NCBI GenBank assembly: GCA_034509735.1
Contig: JACGWO010000011.1
Span: 15,533,866-15,597,865, forward strand
Origin: Sesamum alatum
Taxonomy: Eukaryota; Streptophyta; Magnoliopsida; Lamiales; Pedaliaceae
Length of the DNA: 64,000 nucleotides
Direction of reading: 5' to 3'
How positions within the stretch are numbered: the first letter of the stretch is position 1; every line of letters begins with the position of its first letter. Shown here one piece after another: positions 24,540-35,720 of the stretch. The translations under genes were made by a program, and so were the position numbers. A model generated the notes under the pieces. It made no database searches and was not told the origin of the DNA. It saw only the letters and a list, made by a program, of their open reading frames with translations.

Positions 24540-25410
24540 GTCATCTTGGAACACACCAATCACAGAGCATTACATTGATTAAGATTTTATGGAAGTTTCT
24601 GTGCTGCTGAATGTTATCTGAAGTATGCAGAAACACATAACAAAATTTTGTTCTGTTTAGTTTCAAATAAACAGCCTCTTTTTGTACATTGCCTGCCTAA
24701 GATCTTGGAAGTGATGTCTCGGCGTTGATAATTTATTGAGACTTCTTTTCTGAATTGCGCGTAATTATAAGTAGTTCATATTACCTGCTTTAGTCAAAAT
24801 CACTTTGTGTTGCGAATCCAGCTATATTTGCTGTGATTACTCTGATCTGGAAAATGATTGAGTGCACAAAATTTTGTGTATCTACAAAATAGAACTGTTC
24901 GATTAATATCTATGAAAACTCAACATCATTACATAAATTACTCCTATTTTTTGGTTGTCGGTGGTATTTTCAGGTTATGGAGTGTAAATATAATTGTCTT
25001 TAAGATTTTAGCCACGTTCAAAACTTTGAAGAGCTTAGTTAACAGAGGACGAACCAAGAAAGTAACATCCCAATTAAAAATGGTAGAATGTTAAATATGG
25101 ATTAAAGTAGTAAACTATAGACTATTAACTGAAGATCTTGGAGTAAAACCACATTGTCAATGATATACAGGCATATCTGATTATTGCTTTATGTACAAGC
25201 TGGGAGGTGAATGGAGTGTAAATGTAATTGCCTTGTTCAAAACTTTGAAGAGCTTACTTAACAGAGGATGACACCAAGAAAGTAACATGCCAATTAAAAA
25301 TGGTAGAAGGTTAAATATGGATTAAAGAAGTAGTAAACTATAGACTATTAACTGAAGATCTTGGAGTAAAACCACATTGTCAATTATATACAGCCACATC
25401 TCATTATTGC
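24540..25410. other. Convergent 3' regions of CysRS and the heparanase-like gene
   Basis: This region probably holds both 3' UTRs. Its right half, from 24978, consists of a tandem duplication that reaches into the heparanase-like coding end. No further gene is visible. Confidence 0.6.
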
Positions 25411-25437
25411 TTATGTACAAGCTGGGAGGTGAATGGA
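24978..25437 (-). repeat. Tandem duplication covering the heparanase-like stop codon and 3' UTR
   Basis: Copy 1 (24978-25211) and copy 2 (25212-25437) share 'tggagtgtaaat', 'caaaactttgaagagctta', 'aattaaaaatggtagaa' and 'gtagtaaactatagac' in order, with few differences. Copy 2 contains the functional last codons and stop (25411-25413). Copy 1 carries the same codons and stop at about 25,188-25,214. Confidence 0.92.
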
Positions 25438-27938
25438 GGGTATCCGAGCAAATAGAATTGAAAACGGAGCAACTGTTATTGGTTCTGAGGGATTCACTCT
25501 TCTGGGTTCCAGTGGAGGTATTATCCCTGAAGAATTTACATTTATTATTTCCCCATTCAGAAGCATTAAACGGCTATGCAAATCACCGTCTTTTGCTGTT
25601 AGATGGTACTCTTCTCTCATCATCTCAAATTCGGTATGGTGTTTGTATATGCTTGTGAATTTCGTCTTTCGAGTTATTTGAACAATATTTTCAACTGAAA
25701 GGCCAACTTGAACTGCAGTGCTGTTATCCAGGTTGATCAGCAGCAATGTGATTCCGGGCTGTGACATTGTAAACACACAAGTGAATTAGTTTTCTTCATT
25801 GCATAACTAGGTTCTTTCGTGTGATTGCAAACTATTCATTAGATGAAAACTATACTGTATGTAGAACAATTTACTTACTGAATTCTTTGCACAGTGAGCA
25901 TAAGCACGAATCTTGTTTGTCCCGACAAAGCTCGTTGATAGAACTTTTCTTCCCATCAGACGGTGCCAAAGAAGTGCACTGCACAAATTCATTTTTTCAG
26001 ATAGCATTATGTATGCATTCATAATAGGTAGTTGCTTGGAATGCATGATCAAGTGGTGCAACTTGCTGAATATCAGTAGGTGTTCATTTCCTTCTGTATG
26101 CCATTTATGCATTAGAAACAATCAAAAACAATATAGTACCATCATACAAAGAAAAGCCACCTGTAGTAATCAGGATTTGGAACATAAGTGTTAGTGTCGA
26201 GCAATCCGTAGTTTCCACCAATCAGAGACTGTCTGCAGTATGTTTTAGTATCATATGAGGAAGACATCCCCAGCTGATCCAGATACCTTTTTGATTGTCA
26301 AGATAGAATCGAGTTGTTCATGATTCGAGCTTGTCTGAACAAAAGAAAAAGAAAAGTTGTAGGAATAAACCATTTTTTTACCAAAAGCTAAACACAAATG
26401 CATTGGTGACAAGATTGTGGCCACTGTTATAAGCCCCTCCTGCTTCACCAACCCATGCAACGGTTGAAGTTCCCGAGCTTTTGAGAATATTCTGAAGATC
26501 CCTGAAGGGTTGTGCTCCACCATCAAGATATGATGGGTCCAAAATCTTGTCTATCAGATGATCATCCACACCTAGTTATAAGAAAATACACTTGTCCATT
26601 TCATTTTGAATGCTTCAACTGAGCACACAATGGCAAAAACTGAAGTCATTGTACCAAATTAAGTCGGAAATGCACCTATCTCTTCTATCTGATAAAGCAA
26701 TTATTGTTATATACCAGGACCAAGGTTGTAAATGTGGTGTGTAACCACTTGAAGAGAGTGAGATGCCCCATTTATGAACTTCGTAAACCAATCTGCAAGG
26801 AAGAACCCTCCTGGTCCAAGGACTAGTGGCTCCGTCTCAAAGCCTTTATAAATATCTTGCACTGTTTTCTGGAGAGTGATCACATCAGATGCATATTGCT
26901 CCGCTGCAACACTTGCTCCTATGCCGTGCCCACTCAGTTCATTTCCTGACACCAAAGATCGAACCCCATGAAACAGCTCCAGTAAATCAAGAAAAAGTCA
27001 TAGTTCAAGAAAACAAATCCTTTCCAAGAACTCTCACCTAGCTCCCAGCCATGGATAGTGTAACCATTATTAACAGTGTGCCTTATAAGGGATTCTGCAT
27101 TGCTTGAATTCCAAGCGCCTGTAGTACTACCATCTGATCCTATTGTGCGTCCAGTTAATGCATTCAAACCGAATATAACTTTTGCTCTGTCGTTCAAAGA
27201 AGAAGGCGTGAGACCGTGGAGGTATGTGCTCAATATGAAACTATAAATATCATCACATTTGATACAGTAAAAAAAGTTGAAAATATTGTTACCCTGCCAT
27301 CTTGAAGAAATTGTTTAACTCATCCCAACGTGACACGGGCAAGCAACCTTCAGTAAATCCAAACATCTCTGAGCTATTTCTAACAAATTGATTGCATGGT
27401 CTGGGATCATCTGTCGTCTGGTATCTGACTTTGTCTTGCAAAGTTCCACCAAGTCTAAGTTTTAGAGGAGAGAAGGCTGCAATGAAATATAATCTCAAGT
27501 CAAAAATTCTCGCACAAAAATTTACCGTTTACAGCTATGAAAAATCTTTATACCTTTGATTGCGTTCAGCAAAATCGTGTTGCTTAGATCCTATAAAAAT
27601 TCAATGAAACTGAATTAATATAATGAAAACGTCCCGTCCTTAAATTCTCTTGTAAGAGCCAAATTCAGAAAGACAAATTGTTGTAAGAATTAGAAGCTTA
27701 CCAGATTGAGAAGTGAAGCAGTACCCCAACTACAAGTTCCATAGTCGCATTTTGTGGGCGGCCACCAATCCATTGTGGCACAAATGAAGTCTTCATCTAT
27801 CATTCCTATTGAGGAAGCTCCATCAATTAGTACTGTACCATTAACAATGGCAGGACTCCGAGGAACGACTATTGTCGAGCCTTGACTGGCCAAGTAGAGC
27901 CACAAGCTCAGGCCCAGAACTTTGAATAGAGAAGCCAT
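25411..27938 (-). CDS. Heparanase-like protein, GH79 beta-glucuronidase family
   Basis: Nine reverse-strand exons keep phase: 27702-27938, 27554-27590, 27293-27476, 27038-27186, 26715-26945, 26382-26571, 26161-26286, 25879-25978 and 25411-25758, giving 533 residues, a normal length. Plant members trim glucuronic acid residues from cell-wall arabinogalactan glycans. Visible signatures are a signal peptide ([18 protein letters not shown]), '[15 protein letters not shown]', '[11 protein letters not shown]', the proton-donor segment 'GWELGNELSG', and 'LVLGPGGFF'. The nucleophile segment '[12 protein letters not shown]' and 'SFWYLDQLGM' follow, and the C-terminal sandwich includes '[12 protein letters not shown]'. 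An in-frame ATG lies 48 bases upstream (27986), but the TATA-like box at 28007-28014 would place transcription start below it, so 27938 is preferred. The stop-codon end is tandemly duplicated. Confidence 0.93.
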
Positions 27939-28006
27939 TTCATAGAGCAGTGTGTCTGGATCAGCATCACTCAGTGAATAAGCCATGGAAGTGTGTGTTT
28001 CTCTGC

Positions 28007-28014
28007 TATATATA
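28007..28014 (-). promoter_or_regulatory. TATA-like box of the heparanase-like gene
   Basis: The sequence 'tatatata' lies about 70 bases upstream of the preferred start codon (27938). Usual plant TATA-to-start spacing would place transcription start near 27,975-27,985. Confidence 0.45.
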
Positions 28015-29897
28015 CTCAGGACTTATCAGTCATTGTCTTGAAGGAAAAAGAATTCAGCAGCAGTTGGATGAAAAGCTGTTGATGATAAAGATTCTTAATG
28101 GAAACTAAGAAAAGTGTCGGCAGAGAGATTTTGGAAATGATGCAATACATTTAGAATGATATGGTGCAGGTTTGGCAATTTTTTGGGGAAAATTCCAACC
28201 TACCTCTCCCTATCATATACAAAAAGTTCAAACAGATTCCTTAGAAAAATACAAAATAACTTTTCTGTGATATCAAAAAAGAAGCAAAAGAACCCTCTGA
28301 AACTTGCCCCAATTTTATGCCAAAACTCAAAAGGGTATATCTTAATCTCCTTTTGTGTTTTACTTGCCTATTCCTTAATCTGATTTTTCTTACACAAGGG
28401 ATTTCCTCTCTTAAGGTTGGTGAAGTTTTGACTAATAAGATGCTTAAAGGGGTAACAAATAGCAAATAATCTTGAGTGTAGTAAAAGGTAAGACATCGTC
28501 AAACTCAAAGGCGCTTTTTTACTAGTACAAAGATTGATGTATTCCTCCCTCCCTCCCTCCTGCAATTGAAAATCATAAACAAAGATGTGGGCTGGGCTGC
28601 ATTCCCTTGTTCATTAAAATCTAAATAATTAGTTGAAAATAGTAAATAAGCATCATTAATTTCTATTAGTATATGCAAATGATTGAAAGATGAGAAGAGT
28701 CTTGGTTTGATGGTACTGGTAAGGAAGCAGATCATATTTGGTGTAATAACATTAGTCAACTAATGCTCGTTACAATTTTATATTCATCAATCATTCCCCA
28801 TTACTCTAACAAGTGGATGAAATACAAAAAGAACAATGATAACTTGTCTTTATAATAATTAGTAACTAGATGGAATAATTGTGAGGCTTTCCCCAGATAT
28901 GAACTGTGTTGTACTAATCCTCTGCACACAGGTTTAATTGAAGCAAGAATGCTGTTTAATTAGTGTAGTTAAGTTAATAATACTCATCAGCATCTACCAA
29001 ATCCCCAAATATGTCAACACAAGGAACAAATAGTTTCCGGAACATAGGATAACTACATAATAAAGTAACAAAAAACACCAAATGAAGGAGGTCTTTTTCA
29101 TGTCAAAAGCTCATCTGGTTACGGCATCATTTGAATCCATAATTCATTTTATGTCTTTTTTTAATTGGCATAATCCCATTGCCTTTTATGTAGGATGCCT
29201 TATCCGTGTATGCGATAATTTAAAATAAACGAGAGTTGGGATTTAACTGGCCGGATGAGGATAAACCTAAACGAAACCTGCCTTGTCCTAAACTCATCAC
29301 ATCAGTTATGCTTCTTGTCTGCTAACATAATAATATATTTTTCTTAAATTTAACTAACTCTACTCAATCAAATTATGTAATTCTTCCGTCTATACCCGAC
29401 GTCTGGATCTTATTCATACTTAGACATGCATGCAAAGGTGAGGCTATAATATAATGAAAACGTGAATTGTTATGCCCAGAAATGACCAACTCTCTGTCTC
29501 ATGCATTGCTTAGTTAAGAGATTGTCCAAGATCCTCTCACACTCATAAGAGACAGAACATATGAATATGTGATATTCCTACCAGTCGAATTTTCTCACCA
29601 GAGTCAAACATGCCGCTTTATATGAACAAACATACAAGGAAAAGATCGATGAATATCTCAACAAATGAGAAAGCATTTGCTGCTATATATTTGTCTAATA
29701 TTACTTTGATTTTCTTAGTCAAGTCAAACAAATAGGATGTTGAGCTGAGGTATGTAATAATCGGCATCTGATGTTAGGAAGCCATAACCATACATACATT
29801 CCTGGAAAAGGAAAGATTTCTTGCAATCTCATTGCATAAATCTTACCTTTTCAAGCTAAAATTTCACTAATTTTGAATTTTCCTGTGTCGAAGAAAA
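28015..29897. other. Divergent promoter spacer between the heparanase-like and TPD1-like genes
   Basis: About 1.9 kb of AT-rich sequence separates the two divergently transcribed genes. A small (CCTC)n tract lies near 28,545. I saw no conserved open frame, RNA gene or mobile-element signature. Confidence 0.5.
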
Positions 29898-29906
29898 TTA
29901 TAAATA
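29898..29906 (+). promoter_or_regulatory. TATA-like box of the TPD1-like gene
   Basis: The sequence 'ttataaata' lies 79 bases upstream of the start codon at 29985, a typical distance for a short plant 5' UTR. Confidence 0.5.
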
Positions 29907-29984
29907 CAAGAATGATCTGTACATCTATTCGTGCTTTCATATCAACAGACAAGTCATTTTTTCAATTCACAGAGTTTCTGAAGA

Positions 29985-30629
29985 ATGGCAACTCTGGTTA
30001 AGTTTTCTACTGCCCTTGTACTTATGTGTTTCATCTCTAAAGGTAAATGTCACATTAGTTCCAGCACTATGCAGAAAGACAAAAATATAAGTAGTGACTA
30101 ATGCAAGAATTATTTTGTGATCATATCCGCAATGGCAGGCATGTCAGAGAACAAATGTTCACCAAGTGACATAACTGTGAAGCAAAACCCTACAGGAACA
30201 AGTGTACAAGGAAAGCCTGAATTTGAAGTGACTCTGTTCAATGCCTGCCCTTGTCCGGTGGCCAATGTGAAATTGGCATGCAATGGATTCCGGACGGTGA
30301 AGAAGATCCCCCTAAACGCTCTGGTTGTGAATGGTGGGGAATGTTCTCTTCCTAAGGGATCCTTCATCGCCCCATTTTCGGGCTATGTCTTCAGTTATGC
30401 CTGGGATTCTCAATATCAGTTTAATGTCGAGCCTACTGGGGTCACGTGTTTCACGCAAGGAGAGGCTAACATATCATTTTATCAGTTATCTTGTTCTCTT
30501 GTTGAGGGATTTTGCTTGGTTATGAAAACTTGTGAAAGTCTATCCCAAATTGAACTTCGCAGCATTTGGATACATCAAAAGTTACTATGTTTTTTAGTCC
30601 AAAAGATCACAATGTATGGAGAATTTTGA
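29985..30629 (+). CDS. Small secreted TPD1-like protein with extended C-terminus
   Basis: Two exons, 29985-30042 and 30139-30629, give 182 residues. The first exon encodes a signal peptide (MATLVKFSTALVLMCFIS). The mature part matches the cysteine-rich TPD1-like domain: 'CSPSDITVKQNPTG', 'FEVTLFNACPCPVANVKLAC', 'GFRTVKKI', 'GECSLPKG' and 'YAWDSQYQFNVEPTGVTC'. TPD1 itself is a ligand of the EMS1 receptor kinase in anthers. This gene belongs to the broader small family often mislabelled 'beta-1,3-N-acetylglucosaminyltransferase', and its receptor is unknown. Family members normally stop around the 'VTC' cysteine. Here the frame runs about 60 residues further with no family resemblance. That suggests loss of the ancestral stop or an unrecognised 3' intron. 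Domain assignment is good; the C-terminus is uncertain. Confidence 0.8.
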
Positions 30630-31410
30630 ATAGGAATAATGAATCATGAGTTGGGTTCGACACAAATTGTGAGTGAATGAATCTGGGAGATTTAATCTTG
30701 GATAGTCAATATAACCACAAGAGCACCTCCAACCCAATCAAGTAAACCATACTTCTTCCTCTAATCACAACAATAGCGCATGCAGAACAGTACAAGTAGC
30801 CAAGTCCAAGCTTTCTTCTCTAGTAGTTCTGCTTTTGAGTTTCATCAGCAAATTTAGCAATTCAACAACAATTGCCTAAGTTTTGTTTCTTTCAATCAAA
30901 CATATTCCAATAGCAAATGACAACTTAAACAAAAGCTCAAGTGGTAGGTCACTACAAACTAGCCAAGCTCCACTAGTTTGAATGCCAATGGAATTGTGTT
31001 TCTAGAACTAAAAAGCTAAGAGCAGAGAGCTTTTACCTTTCCATTTGATGTGCATCAATAGCACCAGGTTTTCCTGCGATGATAACCTTTGAAGCTTATT
31101 GAGAGAACAATGAACTGCAAGGAAAGTATGAGAATCGCTTCTCATAAAATCTGCGAGATCTGGGGAGCCCACTAATACCACATTAAATTAGACATCATAG
31201 TACAAAAGAATTCCAAGGGGCAATCCAAGACAATAAATATTCATATCATCAGAAACTAGAGACAATAAACAGGAGTCATTAACTTTAACAGAGCTTTCTA
31301 GTTATGTCCAAAACTGACAAACTTCCTAATTCTATGTTTGCTTGTATCAGCGTCACATCCTTGTCAAAGGAAATCAAAGTACAAAACACACAGACATGGA
31401 GTCAATATGC
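30630..31410. other. Spacer between the TPD1-like and acidic-protein genes
   Basis: No complete gene is seen. A reverse-strand stretch at 31037-31088 has an exon-like frame ('VIIAGKPGAIDAHQME') with an AG before and a GT after it, but no partner exons were found. Confidence 0.4.
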
Positions 31411-33500
31411 TCATTTCCTCTTTTTGGTTGGCGGTTGGGGAATCTCCTCGTCCTCCTCTTCGTCCTCTTCCTCCTCTTCCTCCTCCTCCTCATCATCCTC
31501 ATCATCATCATCGTCATCATCATCCTCATCTTCTCCACTTCCAGCATCACCATTGGCCTCTGGGTCTTCTTCAGGATCTCCTTCATCATCATTACCTTCA
31601 TCCTCCTCATCATCTTCATCTCCGGCATCTTGCTCATCTTCACCCTCACCTTCACCTTCATCCTCATCCTCATCTTCATCCTCATCCTCACTGCCATCTT
31701 TGTTCTCAGGTTCAGACTGCTTCTCCATGTAAAGTTCAGTTACCAACACCCTTCGAAAAGTAAATTGTCCATCAATACTTTGGGTGGGGGTTGGGGGGAG
31801 CAGAAGTAGAGCAGAAATGGGAAATAGAACAAACCTCTCTAGCACCACTGGGTCTCTAGGAAATACTTCTATAGCATTTGATAAAGATCCTGTCTGTAAA
31901 ACATAATCAATCATTAATGGAATTACTGTCTTTGCAACATCATTAGACGGTGTATTAAACAAAAGTACCTGTCATTGAAAATTCATGTTTGATGAACAAT
32001 AAAAAGAGCAACATGTTATTGCAAAGCACTCAAATATCAGACCAACTAAAGACACTAATCAGCTTTCCTGCATGTGTAACTATGTAGTAAATCCACAACG
32101 GATTTCTGTATAAACCAGCAAGTGGAAAAGTTATTACTAAAATCTCTTTGGTATTCAATAGGCCATTTACATTCTCCAGCCAACATAACTGCCCCAACCT
32201 GATCCTAGACAGGGAAGTCACTCAAAAACTAGAAGTGGTCCACCTGTTTTGAGATTCTTCGCTTATTATAAGTACTATATTCTGGCCTCATGTCACTCTT
32301 CGATCCACTGAGATTTCACTCAGACAAGAACCAATTATGTAGTTTCCACCCAAGTTAATTTAGATCTTGATTGGACTACCCATCTCTGTTTGAATTATTT
32401 ACTTAAACCTTACTCCACCAACCTAAAACAAGCTCCAAACCTCCATGGCAAAATAAACAAGAAACCTATGCCTAAGCATTTAAAGTGTAGAACAAATCTA
32501 AATATCACTCTTACAAAACCAACCACATCAGCACCATTAAACCCCACTATTCACACTCTCAACCTTATTGACCAAACCAACACTTCTATTCTACCAGCCA
32601 TGAAAGTTCCCCACTGCCTATTTCAACGACCAAAAAACATGAATCATGGCTGAATCCCACAGCTCATCCATTGAACAACAGTAATTCGGAAAAGGAGAAG
32701 GAAATCAAGCCCAAATCTCTCAACAACAGTAGTAATCAAACCACAATTAATTTAAAAAATCAATATCTGCCTGCAACCAAGTCAACAAACTTAGCCGTAC
32801 CAAAATACAAACAGGAAGCAGAACAAATCCAAAGTTTAAAATGCTAGAACTCTGTGCAGAAAAAGAAAACTTTTATACAGGCAAAAACATGATGAAGAAT
32901 CACCACAGGAGTCTATGAAAGAAAAACACAAAAAGTAATTTTTCACTAGACCACATCAATATCAACGAAGGGTCCAAAAGCTTTCATGCTATTGATAGAA
33001 ATTACTGAAAAGAAGCTGAACAGAGAAGCAGACAGACCTAAAATCTAAACCAAAAAAAGCAGTCAACCGTACATAACATAATTCTAAAAAAATGCAAATA
33101 AATTAACAATAGAATAAAAAAATCCATGAATAACGAAGCAAATATAAGCAGGAAAACCAACAAAGAAAGAAAGGTTTGTACCACGAAAAGAAGGAAATAA
33201 CAGTCCTGAAAGTTACAAGCAGAAAAGCCTCAACAGCCAAATTATAGAATGAGAAGCAGTCAAACTACGTATCCGGGCACAATATGTAGATTAGTAGATA
33301 TTTAGAGCACAAATCAGCAAGAAAGAAAAGGAAATAATTCCAGAGTATTCGACAGAAAAAAAGAAGGAAGTGCATTATACCATGAGGAGAAAGCAAGCAA
33401 GAGACTTGAAAAGTGTAGTGGAAATTTCAAGCACAAAAGCCTCAATTGCAGAGCTAAGAAGCCTCTCCATCACCACAATCTCAGTGGTCAAAGCCTCCAT
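31411..33500 (-). CDS. Acidic-tailed, probably nuclear protein of unknown function
   Basis: Three reverse-strand exons keep phase: 33381-33500, 31835-31968 and 31411-31750, giving 197 residues. I do not recognise the family. The first 100 or so residues are mostly hydrophobic and helical: 'MEALTTEIVVMERLLSSA', 'LVLFNTPSNDVAKT'-type turns read here as 'VLLFNTPSNDVAKTVIP', then 'GSLSNAIEVFPRDPVVLER'. From about residue 108 to 190 the chain is almost all Glu and Asp with some Gly. It closes with 'PQPPTKKRK', a classical short nuclear localisation signal right at the C-terminus. Acidic tails of this kind occur in histone chaperones and nucleolar proteins, but no chaperone fold was recognised. The long first intron (1.4 kb) and a (CT)n tract upstream at about 33,627-33,640 are otherwise unremarkable. 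Splicing is supported by phase; function is unknown. Confidence 0.7.
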
Positions 33501-33950
33501 CTTCAGTGCTTCAGCTTGAGCAAAAGAAAAACCTAAAGAAAATATAGATACAAACAGAAAAGCTGTATGGACAGGAAGAGTGAGTGAGTGTTAGTTGTAT
33601 ATATACAGAGGCTATGTATATATACTCTCTCTCTCTCTCTATGTATAAGATGGAACAATTATAGAGATAGATATTCCATAAAACCCTAATGGAGGTTATT
33701 TTTCCAAATTTGGGGGTTTTATCTTCTACTCTACCTAGGGTTTTGGAGTTCTTTTTTATTTTTTCTTTTCCCGTACGATTTTTTCCCTTTATTTAATAAT
33801 TTGAGATATATATCATGTATGCCACGAGCACGAAGTCTCTAGAAGCAGTCGGTGGAGCGCCGTTGAATTTCAGAACTCATCATGGGCCCAATTTTCAGCC
33901 CAACAAAGCGTGGCCCAAATACTAAATGAACTGTTCTTGTTATCGATCTA

Positions 33951-34410
33951 TTGGGCTCTATAAATGGACTTTTAAGGGCATATAGCCCGTTTGGAATGGT
34001 CACTCACACGCCATAATATTAATTGGAAAATATATATATATATATATATATACAAGAACAATTTCAAAACTAAAATTTTTCCTTCTAACTTTTATATAGT
34101 CGTCTTTTTGTCTCAGTTGTATTATCTTTAATACTCTCAATTAAAAATTTCATAATTAGATTGTTGGGATTGTTTTCAATGCGACTATTTCGATATTAAA
34201 ATCAATCGTTGAATTACAAAGTTGTTAGATAATAAGAAAAATAAGTAAGAATACTATAGAGTAACATATCTAATGGAATAATACATAAAAATATTTACAG
34301 TCTTTTACTAATCGTACAACCAACAATATATACGATAACTTGCATATAAAACACATAAAATTCTTACTATGTAGAATAATTTTAACTTATTTCCAAAATA
34401 CTTGTTACCA
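33951..34410. repeat. Direct duplication, copy 1
   Basis: It begins 'ttgggctctataaatgga', includes 'cactcacacgccataatatta', 'gttagataataagaaaaata' and 'tttacagtcttttactaat', and ends near 'gtagaataattttaactta'. All these words recur in the same order in copy 2, starting at 34834. Confidence 0.85.
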
Positions 34411-34430
34411 TCACACACACATATATATAG

Positions 34431-34830
34431 GCTAAATTACCATCTATCTCCCATGAGGTTTGGCATAATTATAAATACTCCCTCATTGTTTGAAAAATTA
34501 CAAATACTCCCTAAGGTTTGTAATTTTCAATCAAAGGCTTGAAATTGACCATTTTGCCTTTGAATTTTTTGTTAAATTGTAGAAAAATCAGCCAAGTCAA
34601 ATTGCATTATTAACTCCTCTGTGTAAAAAACTTAAGAACCTCTCCCTGCGCATTGTAGTTCAAAAAAATTTAAAAATTAAATAAAATGCATAAGGGAATT
34701 TTGGTCAATTCAACTATAAAAATGGATGAAAATAGGTAATCTATTAGACGGTTACAAACCTTCGGGGTTGTAATTTTTCAAACAACGAGTGGATAATTAT
34801 AATTATGTCAAACCTCAGGGGATTTACAAA
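34431..34830. mobile_element. MITE-like element with long terminal inverted repeats, copy B
   Basis: The left arm 'catgaggtttggcataattataaa' pairs with the right end, which reverse-complements to 'cctgaggtttgacataattataat'. Internal arm words 'tttgaaaaattacaa' and 'aggtttgtaa' also match. The inverted arms are about 75-80 bases. It is the same family as the element at 4312-4733 and sits exactly between the two copies of the direct duplication. Confidence 0.75.
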
Positions 34831-34833
34831 TCC

Positions 34834-35720
34834 TTTGGGCTCTATAAACGGATTTTAAGTGCAAATAGCGCATTATATATATATATATATATGAATGCTC
34901 ACCCACACTCCATAATATTAAGGGTTAATCACACCGACCTCCCTATTACTATAAAAATATACAATTTTCCCTATTACTATGAAAATTATAAATTGTCAAC
35001 TCTGGCTAATAGTTGTGATTAAATTTAACGGAACGTACTTAAATGATTATTTTGCCCCCATTTATAAAATTGAAAATAATTCAATAAACTTGTAAATAGA
35101 AGTGCACCAAAATATTTTCAAAGTATTTTTTTTCAAAATATAAACTTTCTTTTCTATAAAATAATATAATATTGAAATCATTGAATCACAAAATTGTTAG
35201 ATAATAAGAAAAATAAGTAGAAATATAACACACGTATTGGAATAATGCATAAAAAGATTTACAGTCTTTTACTAATCCTACAACCAACACTACACATTAT
35301 AACTTGCACATAAAACACATAAATTTATGTAGAATTGACGGCGCAGGAATTTAACCAAGGGACCAACATGTAATTTCTCGAAAGAGTAATCTAAAATTAC
35401 CAAATCATTCCTGGCGGCGATTACATCCACTAGGATAGTTGGGTTACTGAGCGATTTGGGGGGCAATATGATCTTTACGCTTTCTAGGATATATATAGTT
35501 ATAGATGAATTGTAAATGGGGGGATGAATTCTGTGGGATTGAGATACATTACAGGGAAAGGATTTTCACAAAGAAAGGGACTTGATTTGAGAATGATTTT
35601 AAGAGCTGAATTAGGTTGCAGAAATTTGATTGTATTATAGTTTGATGAAATACTATTTTTGGTACCATTAAGAATAATTTTAACTTAATTTGAAAATTCT
35701 TGTGAAAATTATAATATATA
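34834..35720. repeat. Direct duplication, copy 2 (interrupted)
   Basis: It starts 'ttgggctctataaacgga' and contains 'cacccacactccataatatta', 'gttagataataagaaaaata', 'tttacagtcttttactaat' and, after about 330 extra bases, 'agaataattttaacttaat' near 35,668. It also carries an extra insert at about 34,920-35,150 that copy 1 lacks. Confidence 0.8.

Noticed and set aside
27939..27986. Upstream ATG adding 16 residues to the heparanase-like protein
   Set aside because: It would bury the signal peptide and lies at or above the transcription start suggested by the TATA-like box.
31304..31809. Forward-strand frames rich in Ser, Pro/His or Ile/Leu opposite the acidic tail
   Set aside because: They are shadows of the GAA/GAT/GAG-rich codons of the reverse-strand acidic protein. 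Their composition follows the triplet repeat and none has a recognisable domain.
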